Assembly: GCF_009856415.1 (NCBI RefSeq)
Contig: NZ_WMEZ01000001.1
Coordinates: forward strand, 558,001-622,000
Source of the DNA: Halobacillus litoralis
Lineage (GTDB): Bacteria; Bacillota; Bacilli; Bacillales; Halobacillaceae
Length of the DNA: 64,000 nucleotides
Reading direction: 5' to 3'
Part shown: in pieces, positions 25,879-34,697 of the stretch
How positions within the stretch are numbered: the stretch's first letter is position 1
How the letters are laid out: every line of letters starts with the position of its first letter
The notes under the pieces: model-generated
Database searches by the model: none
What the model was told of the DNA's origin: nothing
What the model saw: only the letters and a program-made list of their open reading frames with translations
Position numbers and translations under genes: made by a program

Positions 25879-26325
25879 ATGGAAAAGACTTTTTTGATGG
25901 TTAAGCCAGATGGTGTACAACGCAATTTGATCGGTGACATTACAGCAAGATTTGAACGTAAAGGATTTAAATTGGCAGGGGCCAAGTTAATGGCTATTCC
26001 TACAGAACTTGCCGAAGAGCATTATGGAGAACATAAGGAAAAACCATTCTTCGGTGAGCTTGTAGACTTCATTACATCAGGTCCTGTCTTCGCAATGGTT
26101 TGGGAAGGCGAAGATGTCATTGCAACGGCACGTACAATGATGGGAGCTACAAAGCCTTCTGAGGCTGCTCCAGGAACCATCCGTGGTGATTATGGTGTAA
26201 CAGTTGGGAAAAACGTCATCCATGGCTCTGATTCGAAAGAAAGTGCTGAAAGAGAAATCGGTTTGTTCTTTGATGAAAAAGAACTCGTCGATTACGAAAA
26301 AGATTCACTTAACTGGATCTACTAA
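25879..26325 (+). CDS. ndk: Nucleoside diphosphate kinase
   Basis: Transfers phosphate between NTPs and NDPs through a phosphohistidine. 148 residues; N-terminal [17 protein letters not shown] and active-site [16 protein letters not shown] with His. The ATG at 25879 ([13 protein letters not shown]) is the family start. A GGTGTTTGTC spacer follows a modest ribosome site. Order hepT-ndk-cheR-aroF matches B. subtilis. Confidence 0.97.
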   Translation: MEKTFLMVKPDGVQRNLIGDITARFERKGFKLAGAKLMAIPTELAEEHYGEHKEKPFFGELVDFITSGPVFAMVWEGEDVIATARTMMGATKPSEAAPGTIRGDYGVTVGKNVIHGSDSKESAEREIGLFFDEKELVDYEKDSLNWIY

Positions 26326-26327
26326 TG

Positions 26328-26360
26328 AAAAAGCCACCTTCCAAAGGTGGCTTTTTTTAT
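26328..26360 (+). terminator. Terminator after ndk
   Basis: AAAAGCCACCTT / AAGGTGGCTTTT hairpin with a seven-T run. Confidence 0.92.
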
Positions 26361-26380
26361 TTCATAAACATAAGAAAACA

Positions 26381-26621
26381 GCTACTTGCTTTCCTGTGGG
26401 GATGACGGAGAGATTCCTCGAGCTAAAGCTCTGCTGGGTCTGTCCAGCTAAAGCCAATCCATTCCCGCGAGAGTCTCGCAGCTTTCCAATCCCCATTCCA
26501 TGAAGGTGAGAAACGAACCCCTTTTAACTTGTATGGCAAAGGGCGGAAGCGAACCTTTTCCCGGAGCCCTTAAACTTCTACAAACATCTCGAAACGGAGT
26601 CATCAAGAATAGGGAGCTTTT
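26381..26621 (+). repeat. MITE-like dispersed repeat, copy E
   Basis: Interior GCTTTCCTGTGGGG...GATTCCTCGAGC resembles copy C1. The right part AGCGAACCTTTTCCCGGAGCC and AAACATCTCGAAACGGAGTC resembles copy D, and the end AGGGAGCTTTTG resembles copies B and F. The left terminal arm is not recognisable. It fills the ndk-cheR gap. Confidence 0.6.
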
Positions 26622-26703
26622 GTTTAATCATGGGGGTTTACTCGTTTACAACCTGAGGAAGCTGGAGTACGCTTAAATGGAATAAGCAGAGGGAGTTTTG
26701 GGG

Positions 26704-27504
26704 ATGAGTCAAGATTACATACATTTCATAGATAAAGTCCATAGAAAAACAGGTGTCGATTTATCACAGTACAAGGAAGCCCAAATGAAGCGGCGACTGA
26801 CTTCTTTAAGGGAGAAGCGCGGTCATCATGACTTCAATAGTTATTTTAATGCTCTGGAAAAGGATGCTTTTTTACTGGATGAATTATTGGATCGTATGAC
26901 CATTAATGTTTCTGAATTTTATAGGAACAGAAAGAGGTTTGAAGTTCTCGAACATAAGGTCATTCCATATCTACATCAACAAAAACAAAAGTTGCGTATA
27001 TGGAGTGCTGCTTGCTCCACAGGTGAAGAACCGTACACGTTGGCTATGATATTGAATCGTTACATGCCTCTTGATCAAGTAGAAATTCTAGCCACAGACC
27101 TTGATCTCAATGCCTTAAAAAAAGCAGAAGAAGGACTGTACCACGAAAGGTCTTTGAAAGAAGTGGCACCAGATATACTTAGAAAGTACTTTAGGAAAGA
27201 AGGCAGCTTCTATAGAGTTCGTGATGATATCAGAAAAAGTGTCACCTTTAAAAAGCACAATCTCTTAGCTGATCGGTATCAAAAGGGTTTTGATCTGATT
27301 GTTTGCCGGAATGTGATGATCTATTTTACGGAAGAAGCGAAACAGAAAATCTACAAAAACTTCAACAACTCCCTAGTAGATGGGGGAATCTTCTTTGTCG
27401 GAAGCACAGAGCAGATTATTTCACCACAAACGCATGGATTTGAAGTTTATGACACGTTTTTTTATAGAAAATGGCAAAAAAAAGAGACGGGAAACGCTTT
27501 CTAA
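26704..27504 (+). CDS. cheR: Chemotaxis methyltransferase CheR
   Basis: SAM-dependent glutamate O-methyltransferase of chemoreceptors, 266 residues. N-terminal helical domain with DLSQYKEAQMKRRLTSLREK, then LDRMTINVSEFYRN, the SAM motif IWSAACSTGEEPYTLAM, and CRNVMIYFTEEAKQ. ATG at 26704 follows GAGGGAG; the TTG two codons earlier is an alternative. Between ndk and aroF as in B. subtilis. The organism is therefore likely motile and chemotactic. Confidence 0.95.
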   Translation: MSQDYIHFIDKVHRKTGVDLSQYKEAQMKRRLTSLREKRGHHDFNSYFNALEKDAFLLDELLDRMTINVSEFYRNRKRFEVLEHKVIPYLHQQKQKLRIWSAACSTGEEPYTLAMILNRYMPLDQVEILATDLDLNALKKAEEGLYHERSLKEVAPDILRKYFRKEGSFYRVRDDIRKSVTFKKHNLLADRYQKGFDLIVCRNVMIYFTEEAKQKIYKNFNNSLVDGGIFFVGSTEQIISPQTHGFEVYDTFFYRKWQKKETGNAF

Positions 27505-27530
27505 TCTTATTTTATAAAAATTCCGATATT

Positions 27531-27559
27531 TTAACGACACAAACCTACATCCATATGAT
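27531..27559 (+). promoter_or_regulatory. Putative sigma-A promoter of the aromatic supraoperon
   Basis: TTAACG, exactly 17 bases, TATGAT. It lies 62 bases before aroF. A CCCC-TTTAA-GGGG hairpin (27585-27598) lies between promoter and ribosome site. No (G/U)AG repeat array typical of a TRAP site is visible here. Confidence 0.5.
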
Positions 27560-27621
27560 ATAGTAGTATCTAAAATTTAGAACACCCCCTTTAAGGGGAT
27601 GAATACATAGGAGGTACGTTT

Positions 27622-28791
27622 ATGCGCTACTTGACCGCTGGTGAATCACATGGAAAGCAACTGACTACAATTATCGAGGGAATTCCCTCTCATCTTCCTT
27701 TATTGAGAGAGCAAATAAATGAATCATTGATCAGACGCCAAGGCGGATACGGGCGTGGGAAACGTATGCAAATCGAAAAAGACTTAGTAGAAATTACGAG
27801 TGGGGTTCGTCATGGATATACTCTTGGCTCCCCCATCACTCTCGTCGTAAATAATGATGACTTTAAACACTGGACGGACATTATGGGTGAAGATCCTCTA
27901 CCGGAGGACACACAGAAGATTCGTCGAACAGTGACGAAACCTCGTCCGGGTCATGCGGATTTGAATGGCGGAATGAAGTACGGTCATCGAGATATGAGGA
28001 ACGTGCTCGAACGTTCGTCAGCAAGGGAAACAGCAGCTCGTGTTGGGGCAGGCGCCGTTGCCAAGGTGCTTTTAAAAGAACTTGGCATTGAAGTGACCGG
28101 ATATGTGCGTGAAATCGCAGGCATTGTATCAGATGTTGACGAAAACCTGACATTGCAACAACGGAGAGAAATTTCAGAGGCATCGCCCGTCCGTACTTTC
28201 GACGAAAAAGCGGCAGAGAAAATGATGCATGCGATTGATGAAGCGAAGAAAGAAGGAGACTCCATTGGTGGGGTAACTGAGGTTTATGTAGAAGGAATGC
28301 CACCTGGAATCGGTTCTTATGTTCAGTATGATCGAAAACTGGATGCGAAAATCGCTGGATCTGTGATGAGTATTAACGCCTATAAAGGGGTCGAATTCGG
28401 GATCGGTTTTGAAGCCGCTCGTAGAAACGGAAGCGAAGTTCATGATGAGATTTTATGGAGCGAGGAACGAGGTTACTACCGTCGTACCAATCGCCTCGGA
28501 GGCTTTGAAGGTGGAATGACCACGGGCATGCCGATTGTCGTTAAAGGGGTCATGAAGCCAATCCCGACCTTGTACAAGCCTTTACAGAGTGTCGATATCG
28601 AAACCAAAGAACCGTTTAACGCAAGTATTGAACGCTCCGATTCCTGCGCCGTCCCGGCAGCTTCTGTCGTCATGGAGCATATCGTAGCTTTTGAGCTGGC
28701 TCAAGCCATTACAGATGAATTTCCAGCCGACTACTTCCCTCGTCTGAAACGTGCTGTCGATGACTACCGCAAGGAAGTACGTGAATTTTAA
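27622..28791 (+). CDS. aroF: Chorismate synthase
   Basis: Final enzyme of the shikimate pathway: EPSP to chorismate, using reduced FMN. (The symbol follows B. subtilis usage; aroC in E. coli.) N-terminal [38 protein letters not shown] and [18 protein letters not shown] are the family signatures. 389 residues. AGGAGG precedes the ATG. It heads the aroF-aroB-aroH-hisC-tyrA-aroE cluster and its last base overlaps the aroB start. Confidence 0.97.
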   Translation: MRYLTAGESHGKQLTTIIEGIPSHLPLLREQINESLIRRQGGYGRGKRMQIEKDLVEITSGVRHGYTLGSPITLVVNNDDFKHWTDIMGEDPLPEDTQKIRRTVTKPRPGHADLNGGMKYGHRDMRNVLERSSARETAARVGAGAVAKVLLKELGIEVTGYVREIAGIVSDVDENLTLQQRREISEASPVRTFDEKAAEKMMHAIDEAKKEGDSIGGVTEVYVEGMPPGIGSYVQYDRKLDAKIAGSVMSINAYKGVEFGIGFEAARRNGSEVHDEILWSEERGYYRRTNRLGGFEGGMTTGMPIVVKGVMKPIPTLYKPLQSVDIETKEPFNASIERSDSCAVPAASVVMEHIVAFELAQAITDEFPADYFPRLKRAVDDYRKEVREF

Positions 28792-29870
28792 TGGCTTCTG
28801 TTACGGTCCGATCAAGTAGTCATGACTATGAAGTTTTGATTGGAGATGGTCTGCGGCATAATTTGAGTGAGTTCATCTCATCCGATTACACTTCTATATT
28901 AGTCATTACAGACAGTACGGTTAAGGATCATTACTTGCAAGATGTGAAAGGAAGCTTATCAGAGGCAGCTTCTGTATTTACTGCAGTCGTTCCTGCAGGA
29001 GAGTCTTCGAAAAGCATGGGCAGGTATGAAGAACTTCTTGACAGATGTGTAGAGCTGAAATTGGATCGCAAATCTCTCATCATCGCCCTCGGTGGAGGGA
29101 TGGTCGGGGATTTGGCAGGATTTGTAGCATCCACGTACTTACGCGGTATTGATTACATCCAAATGCCCACGACAATCCTGGCTCATGATAGCAGTGTAGG
29201 CGGAAAAGTAGCCATCAATCACTCTGAAGGAAAGAACTTGATTGGTTCCTTTTATCACCCTGTGAAAGTCATTTACGATATCGAAACGATCCAAACGTTG
29301 CCGGAGAGTGAAATCCGTTCTGGGTATGGGGAAGTGATCAAGCATGCTTTTCTAAGTGATGATGAATGGACCCGGCGCCTGTTAAAAGCAAATCTTTCTG
29401 AACTTTCTGTGGACCAGTTAGAGAATGATTTAATGAAAGGGATCCAGGTGAAGGCTTCGATCGTAGAAAAGGATGAAAGAGAAGCCGGAATCAGGAAGTA
29501 CTTGAATTTAGGTCATACCCTTGCTCATGCCATTGAAGCTGAGCTTGGTTACGGTGAAATCACCCATGGGGAAGCTGTGGCCGTAGGTCTGTTATTTATG
29601 ATGAAGGTGAGTAACGATATTAAAGGCGCGCAGCTTCCTATCAAAGCCTATAAGGAATGGTTGGATCAAAATCATTATCCAATTTCCGTTTTAACCAGGA
29701 TCCGTCCTGAACGAATGTTGGAAAGAATGATGTTTGATAAGAAAACCCTCCGGCGGAAAATTAATTTCGTCCTACTTCATGAACTGAGTGACCCTTATGT
29801 TGTGGAAGTCGAGGAGGAGCAACTACTAGAACAGATGTCTCTTTTAATAAACGAGGTGAGTGGAGAATGA
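28791..29870 (+). CDS. aroB: 3-dehydroquinate synthase
   Basis: NAD- and metal-dependent cyclisation of DAHP to 3-dehydroquinate. 359 residues; VPAGESSKSM, LGGGMVGDLAGFVASTYLRG, DSSVGGKVAIN, and the metal ligand histidines in NLGHTLAHAIE and THGEAVAVG. ATG overlaps the aroF stop by one base (TAATG), and its own stop overlaps aroH (ATGA), so the three are translated in a coupled way. Confidence 0.96.
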   Translation: MASVTVRSSSHDYEVLIGDGLRHNLSEFISSDYTSILVITDSTVKDHYLQDVKGSLSEAASVFTAVVPAGESSKSMGRYEELLDRCVELKLDRKSLIIALGGGMVGDLAGFVASTYLRGIDYIQMPTTILAHDSSVGGKVAINHSEGKNLIGSFYHPVKVIYDIETIQTLPESEIRSGYGEVIKHAFLSDDEWTRRLLKANLSELSVDQLENDLMKGIQVKASIVEKDEREAGIRKYLNLGHTLAHAIEAELGYGEITHGEAVAVGLLFMMKVSNDIKGAQLPIKAYKEWLDQNHYPISVLTRIRPERMLERMMFDKKTLRRKINFVLLHELSDPYVVEVEEEQLLEQMSLLINEVSGE

Positions 29871-30232
29871 TGATTCGAGGTGTAAGGGGAGCGACAACGG
29901 TTGAAAGAAATGAACATGATGAAATTGTAGAACAATCCTATCAATTGCTTCGAGATGTCATAGCTTCTAATTATATTAAAGCAACGGATGTTGTTTCGGT
30001 CTATTTTACAGTGACGGAGGATCTGAATGATGCTTTTCCTGCAAAGTCCCTGAGGAAAATAGACGGATGGACGTATGTCCCGGTCATGTGCATGCGGGAA
30101 ATTCCTGTGCCTGGTAGTCTTGAGAAGTGTATCAGGGTCATGGTGACCGTACAAACGGAAATTTCCCAAAAAGATATTCAGCATATCTATCATAATGATG
30201 CAAAACAACTGAGACCAGATCTAAAGAGTTGA
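29867..30232 (+). CDS. aroH: Chorismate mutase (AroH class)
   Basis: Trimeric monofunctional chorismate mutase converting chorismate to prephenate. 121 residues beginning MMIRGVRGATTVERNEHDEI, with active-site Arg near the start and the conserved KCIRVMVTVQT. In B. subtilis the trpEDCFBA genes follow aroH; here hisC begins 13 bases later, so the trp block is missing. Confidence 0.96.
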   Translation: MMIRGVRGATTVERNEHDEIVEQSYQLLRDVIASNYIKATDVVSVYFTVTEDLNDAFPAKSLRKIDGWTYVPVMCMREIPVPGSLEKCIRVMVTVQTEISQKDIQHIYHNDAKQLRPDLKS

Positions 30233-30245
30233 GAGGAGTATCCCA

Positions 30246-31343
30246 ATGAAAGCCAAAGACATTCTAAAGAATATGAAACCATACAAGCCAGGGAAAGGTA
30301 TTGAGGAAGTGAAGAAGGAATTCGGTTTGGATCGAATCGTTAAACTTGCTTCCAATGAAAATCCATTCGGTTTCTCTCCTGTGGTTGAGAAAGAATTGCC
30401 GAAGTTGATCTCGAATTTAGAAATTTACCCTGATGGATATGGCGCAGAAATCAGAAAGAAAGTCGCCCGTTTCGTCGGTGTGGAAGAGAACCAGTTGATT
30501 TTCGGAAATGGTTCAGATGAAGTGGTTCAAATCATTTGCCGTACATTCCTTGAGCCGGGTGCCAACACAGTTATGGCGACACCGACGTTCCCGCAGTATC
30601 GCCATAATGCTTTGATTGAAGGTGCGGAAGTCAGAGAAGTCCCACTGATCGATGGTCACCATGATTTAGAAGGCATGCTTCAAAATATCGATGAGCAAAC
30701 ACGTGTCCTATGGATTTGCACGCCCAATAATCCGACAGGTGTCCATATTGACCAAACGACATTGCAGTCGGTTCTGGAACGGACGCCTGATCACGTTCTT
30801 GTTGTTATTGATGAAGCATATTACGAATACTTGGAAGCGGAGGATGCCTTTGATTCCATAGAAGCGTTGAACCACTATCCAAACCTGATGGTCCTTCGCA
30901 CTTTCTCTAAAGCATACGGTTTAGCAGGTTTACGAATCGGCTATGGTGTGGGACACCCAGAGGTCATTCAGATTCTTGAGCCTTCCCGCGAGCCTTTCAA
31001 TACTTCAACGGTTGCGCAAGCGGCTGCTCTCTTAGCCTTGGATGATCAGAAGTTTATTAAAGAGACGGTTGATGAAAACCGGAAAAATAAAAAAGCTTTG
31101 ATGCAGTTCTGTGATGATCATGGGTTGGGTTATTTCGATACCCAGGCGAATTTCCTTTTGATCCACTTGCCTTGTAGTGGAGATGAAATGTTCGAATACT
31201 TGTTAACAAAAGGGTTTATCGTACGCTCTGGGGAAGCGCTAGGTTTGCCGAACACCATCCGTTTGACGATCGGGAAAGAAGAAGATATGCAGGAGATTCA
31301 GGAAGCGATGAAACAAAAACTTGCTTCTATCGGTGAACAATGA
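30246..31343 (+). CDS. hisC: Histidinol-phosphate/aromatic aminotransferase
   Basis: PLP enzyme, 365 residues, serving histidine synthesis and tyrosine/phenylalanine transamination in Bacillus. N-terminal KLASNENPFGFSP, substrate loop TPNNPTGVH, PLP-lysine segment RTFSKAYGLAGLRIGYG, and C-terminal GLPNTIRLTIG. AGGAGTATCCC ribosome site. Its stop overlaps tyrA by ATGA. Confidence 0.95.
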   Translation: MKAKDILKNMKPYKPGKGIEEVKKEFGLDRIVKLASNENPFGFSPVVEKELPKLISNLEIYPDGYGAEIRKKVARFVGVEENQLIFGNGSDEVVQIICRTFLEPGANTVMATPTFPQYRHNALIEGAEVREVPLIDGHHDLEGMLQNIDEQTRVLWICTPNNPTGVHIDQTTLQSVLERTPDHVLVVIDEAYYEYLEAEDAFDSIEALNHYPNLMVLRTFSKAYGLAGLRIGYGVGHPEVIQILEPSREPFNTSTVAQAAALLALDDQKFIKETVDENRKNKKALMQFCDDHGLGYFDTQANFLLIHLPCSGDEMFEYLLTKGFIVRSGEALGLPNTIRLTIGKEEDMQEIQEAMKQKLASIGEQ

Positions 31344-32440
31344 AGCAGAAAATACTCATCGTTGGTTTAGGGCTCATCGGTGGTTCTATAGCTATGAACG
31401 TCTCTAAGAAAGAGGATGTATTTATCATTGGAATGGACGGGGATGATGAAACACTTAACATGGCTTTGAAGCAAGGGGTGATCGATCAAGCCTCTTTCCA
31501 TTTTGAAGAAGCGGCGCAGGAAGCAGATATCTGCATTTTAGCTACCCCGATTTCTATTACCATCGATTACATCCATAGACTCGAATCCATGGACTTGAAA
31601 AAACCGTTACTTGTGACAGACGTATCTTCTGTGAAAAACCAAGTGCTTGAAGCAGCGAACCGATTATCCCATCCTTTCCTCTCCTTCGTAGGAGGACATC
31701 CGATGGCCGGTTCGCACAAACATGGCTATACGGCCGCCAAGCCCCACCTGTTTGAGAATGCGATTTATGTGTTGACTCCATCTGTTCATGCCGATGAGAA
31801 AGAAGCGGACGTGATTAAAGAGTTGTTATCAGAAACGAAGGCACGTTTTGTGACATTCACGACGAAAGAACATGATGAGATGACCGCGGTCATCTCTCAT
31901 TTTCCTCATCTGATCGCTTCTTCTCTCGTCCATCAGGCAAAAGAGTGGGAAGGCACACATCCATATATTAAGCAGATGGCAGCCGGGGGCTTCAAAGATA
32001 TTACTAGAATCGCCTCGAGCAACCCGAAATTGTGGCAGGATATCTTCTTTCAAAATAAAACACTCCTCATTTCCATGCTCGATGACTGGATTGGTGAGAT
32101 GGAAAGGATAAGAACCTATCTTTCCCAAGGGGAGAAAGAGAAGACATACAAGTATCTATCTGATGCTAAATTGTACAGAGACGGCTTACCAACAAAAGAC
32201 AAAGGAGCCATCCCTTCCTTCTATGACATCTACGTAGATATCCATGACCAACCAGGTGCGATCCGTGATGTGATCGGAATCCTGGCGGAAGAGGCGATCA
32301 GCATTAAAAACATCCAAATCCTTGAAATTCGAGAAGGGATTACGGGAGTGCTGAGAATCAGCTTTGCTACAAGTGCAGAACAATGGAAGAGTAAAGAAAT
32401 CTTAGATCACTACCAATATGAAGTAATGATCCAACAATAG
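31340..32440 (+). CDS. tyrA: Prephenate dehydrogenase with ACT domain
   Basis: NAD-dependent oxidative decarboxylation of prephenate to 4-hydroxyphenylpyruvate for tyrosine. N-terminal Rossmann LIVGLGLIGGSIAMNVSK, catalytic-domain GGHPMAGSHKHG, and a C-terminal ACT domain (about 292-366, YVDIHDQPGAIRDVIGILAE) for feedback by tyrosine. 366 residues, typical for Bacillus. Confidence 0.95.
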   Translation: MKQKILIVGLGLIGGSIAMNVSKKEDVFIIGMDGDDETLNMALKQGVIDQASFHFEEAAQEADICILATPISITIDYIHRLESMDLKKPLLVTDVSSVKNQVLEAANRLSHPFLSFVGGHPMAGSHKHGYTAAKPHLFENAIYVLTPSVHADEKEADVIKELLSETKARFVTFTTKEHDEMTAVISHFPHLIASSLVHQAKEWEGTHPYIKQMAAGGFKDITRIASSNPKLWQDIFFQNKTLLISMLDDWIGEMERIRTYLSQGEKEKTYKYLSDAKLYRDGLPTKDKGAIPSFYDIYVDIHDQPGAIRDVIGILAEEAISIKNIQILEIREGITGVLRISFATSAEQWKSKEILDHYQYEVMIQQ

Positions 32441-32452
32441 AGGAGGATTCCT

Positions 32453-33742
32453 ATGTCAAGTATTGAGTTGAAACCAACAGATAAGCGACTGTATGGGGAA
32501 TTATCTGTTCCCGGAGATAAATCCATTTCCCACCGGTCCGTCATTTTCTCAGCATTGGCGCAAGGAACTTCTGTCATTACGAATTTTCTTACCGGTGAAG
32601 ATTGCTTGCGAACCGTCGAAGCCTTTCGCCTCATGGGCGTGGAGATCGTGCAAGATGGGACGAAGATCACGGTACATGGAAAAGGAATTTCCCATCTGCG
32701 AGAGCCATCCCAACCGATCAATTTCGGGAATTCAGGGACAACGGCACGGTTAATGAGCGGAGTTCTTGCAGGCCTTCCTCTGTTTACGACAGCCTTCGGA
32801 GACGAGTCTTTGTCCAAACGCCCTATGGACCGTGTCATCAAACCTCTTAGATTGATGGGAGCGGACATCCGAGGTCGTGAAGATGACTCCTTGCTGCCAC
32901 TTGCCTTCCGTGGCAAAAAGCTTGAAGGATCACGTCATGAACTGACAGTGAAAAGTGCTCAAGTAAAGTCTGCTTTACTATTAGCAGGTATGTTGGCAGA
33001 TGGTGAAACAGAAGTGATAGAGCTTGGGGAAACCAGAAATCATACAGAAATGCTTCTTCCTGAATTCGGAGTGGATGTAGAAGTGGAAGGCAGATCTATC
33101 AAAATAAAGGGTGGACAAAAGCCTAGCGCATCTGATATTAAAGTCCCCGGAGACATTTCTTCGGCAGCCTTTTTCCTAGTGGCCGCATCCATTGTTCCTG
33201 GTAGTGAATTGGTGATTCGGGATGTCGGGCTTAATCCGACGCGTGACGGGATTGTAAAAGCTCTGAAAGATATGGGCGCCAATATAGAAGTCCAGGTACA
33301 TACGCATATTGGAAGTGAGCCCGTTGGGGACATCGTCGTTCGTCACAGCCGACTGAAAGGAACGACGTTAGAAGAGGATCTGATCCCGAATGTGATTGAT
33401 GAAATCCCGATCCTTGCTCTGGCAGCGACGCAAGCAGAAGGAAAAACGATTATTAAAGATGCGGAGGAACTGCGTTTCAAGGAAACGGATCGAATTGAAG
33501 CGGTCGTTGAAACACTCACTTCTCTAGGCGCAGATGTCCAGGCACAAGAGGATGGAATGATTATCCAAGGTGGTTCACTTTTAAAAGGGGGATCCATCGA
33601 TTCTTATGGAGATCACCGTATAGGGATGATGGGGGCAATCGCATCCTTAATTTGTGAGGGAGAAGTCATCGTCAAGAACAAAGATTGTATCAACATCTCG
33701 TATCCATCATTTTTCACAGATTTAAATCAAGTCTTGAACTAA
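32453..33742 (+). CDS. aroE: 3-phosphoshikimate 1-carboxyvinyltransferase (EPSP synthase)
   Basis: Joins shikimate 3-phosphate and PEP. (aroE in B. subtilis, aroA in E. coli.) Signatures SVPGDKSISHRSVIFSA, NFGNSGTTARLMSG (phosphate/PEP binding), and ELRFKETDRIEAV with SYGDHRIGMMGAIA. 429 residues. AGGAGGATTCCT precedes the ATG. Last gene of the aromatic cluster. No clear terminator follows; a sigma-E-like promoter starts within the next 10 bases. Confidence 0.96.
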   Translation: MSSIELKPTDKRLYGELSVPGDKSISHRSVIFSALAQGTSVITNFLTGEDCLRTVEAFRLMGVEIVQDGTKITVHGKGISHLREPSQPINFGNSGTTARLMSGVLAGLPLFTTAFGDESLSKRPMDRVIKPLRLMGADIRGREDDSLLPLAFRGKKLEGSRHELTVKSAQVKSALLLAGMLADGETEVIELGETRNHTEMLLPEFGVDVEVEGRSIKIKGGQKPSASDIKVPGDISSAAFFLVAASIVPGSELVIRDVGLNPTRDGIVKALKDMGANIEVQVHTHIGSEPVGDIVVRHSRLKGTTLEEDLIPNVIDEIPILALAATQAEGKTIIKDAEELRFKETDRIEAVVETLTSLGADVQAQEDGMIIQGGSLLKGGSIDSYGDHRIGMMGAIASLICEGEVIVKNKDCINISYPSFFTDLNQVLN

Positions 33743-33750
33743 ATTAACTT

Positions 33751-33778
33751 CATAGTTTATGTAAAGCTCTCATACGAT
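33751..33778 (+). promoter_or_regulatory. Putative sigma-E promoter upstream of an unrecognised gene
   Basis: CATAGT (33751-33756), 14 bases, CATACGAT (33771-33778). The -10 matches CATACAAT at seven of eight positions and the -35 keeps the CATA core. The layout is the same as the spoIVA promoter candidate in this window. The expected transcript start would fall just before the ribosome site (TTGGAGG) of the following gene. Confidence 0.45.
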
Positions 33779-33807
33779 ATAAAAAGCCTACTTGGAGGTT
33801 TCGTCGT

Positions 33808-34680
33808 ATGGGAGCTTATTGGTTTCAAGGGAATGTTGAAAATGACGAAGGTCCCTGTTTCAGTGAATGCACAGTTAAGGAAGAGAAGTTCGTCAGAGAT
33901 CGAACCGGAAAAGAACCTTATACGTTGATGGTGGTGGATGGATTTCGCGTCAGTCCAGGGCATGTGATGATGGATCGTAAAGAGCCGCTTGCTTTTTCAC
34001 CCTCGGTAACCGACACAGGGAATCGCTACATAAAAAGAGGGTGTACCTTGTTACTCACACAACACCTAGTGACTAGTTTACGTCACTACCGAAATCAATA
34101 TGACCAATTTTTGAATCGATGCCAATCACTGCCTCTCGATTATATGGTCATACCTGTTGTGCCGGCAAAGATGCTGCGGCCTGAAATGGTCCGTTTCTTT
34201 GCTAGAAAAGGAAGCCCCTTTTTATGTGTGGAAGTGCAGTCCGCAAGAGAACTTACGGAAGTTTGTTGGGAATGGGTAGCTCAGGCGCAGGCTTATAAAC
34301 GAATGCCGTTGACAATGTTCGTCAAAGATACAGAGAATACGTCGAACAACTATGCAGAATTGTGGTCTTCACTTTGCGAACAGTATGGTATCATAAAGCT
34401 AACAGACGTACAGGATGATGAGATACTCTCATTGAAAAATTTAAAAGATAGCGGGATCTATCCTCATAAAGGCGGAATCGTCCCTGGAGGGCATGCGGAC
34501 TATAATCTCTATCGCTTTTCAGAAGGCCGAACGTTTGAAGAGGCGGAGGATTTTAGATATCATGATTCTGTTCCGAATGTAACGGTTATGAATGGACAGG
34601 TGAAACAGGTGAACCAGAAGGTCATCGATGAAACGCCTGGATCCCACATACAAGTGAAGATTCACAAGCATTTTGTTTAA
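33808..34680 (+). CDS. Unrecognised protein with amidohydrolase-like ends
   Basis: I do not recognise this 290-residue soluble protein and B. subtilis has no gene here. Two stretches resemble the composite beta-domain of amidohydrolases: LMVVDGFRVSPGHVMMD (about 40-56), like the segment before the HxH metal motif but lacking the histidines, and YPHKGGIVPGGHADYNLYRF (about 225-244), like the C-terminal KGxIxPGxxAD signature, followed by VTVMNGQVKQV. Between them lie about 165 residues without an HxH or carboxylated-lysine motif, too short for a full TIM barrel. It may be a non-catalytic relative. TTGGAGG gives the ATG start. A sigma-E-like promoter precedes it; ypiA follows 17 bases later. Confidence 0.6.
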   Translation: MGAYWFQGNVENDEGPCFSECTVKEEKFVRDRTGKEPYTLMVVDGFRVSPGHVMMDRKEPLAFSPSVTDTGNRYIKRGCTLLLTQHLVTSLRHYRNQYDQFLNRCQSLPLDYMVIPVVPAKMLRPEMVRFFARKGSPFLCVEVQSARELTEVCWEWVAQAQAYKRMPLTMFVKDTENTSNNYAELWSSLCEQYGIIKLTDVQDDEILSLKNLKDSGIYPHKGGIVPGGHADYNLYRFSEGRTFEEAEDFRYHDSVPNVTVMNGQVKQVNQKVIDETPGSHIQVKIHKHFV

Positions 34681-34697
34681 GCGGAAAGGATGTCATC

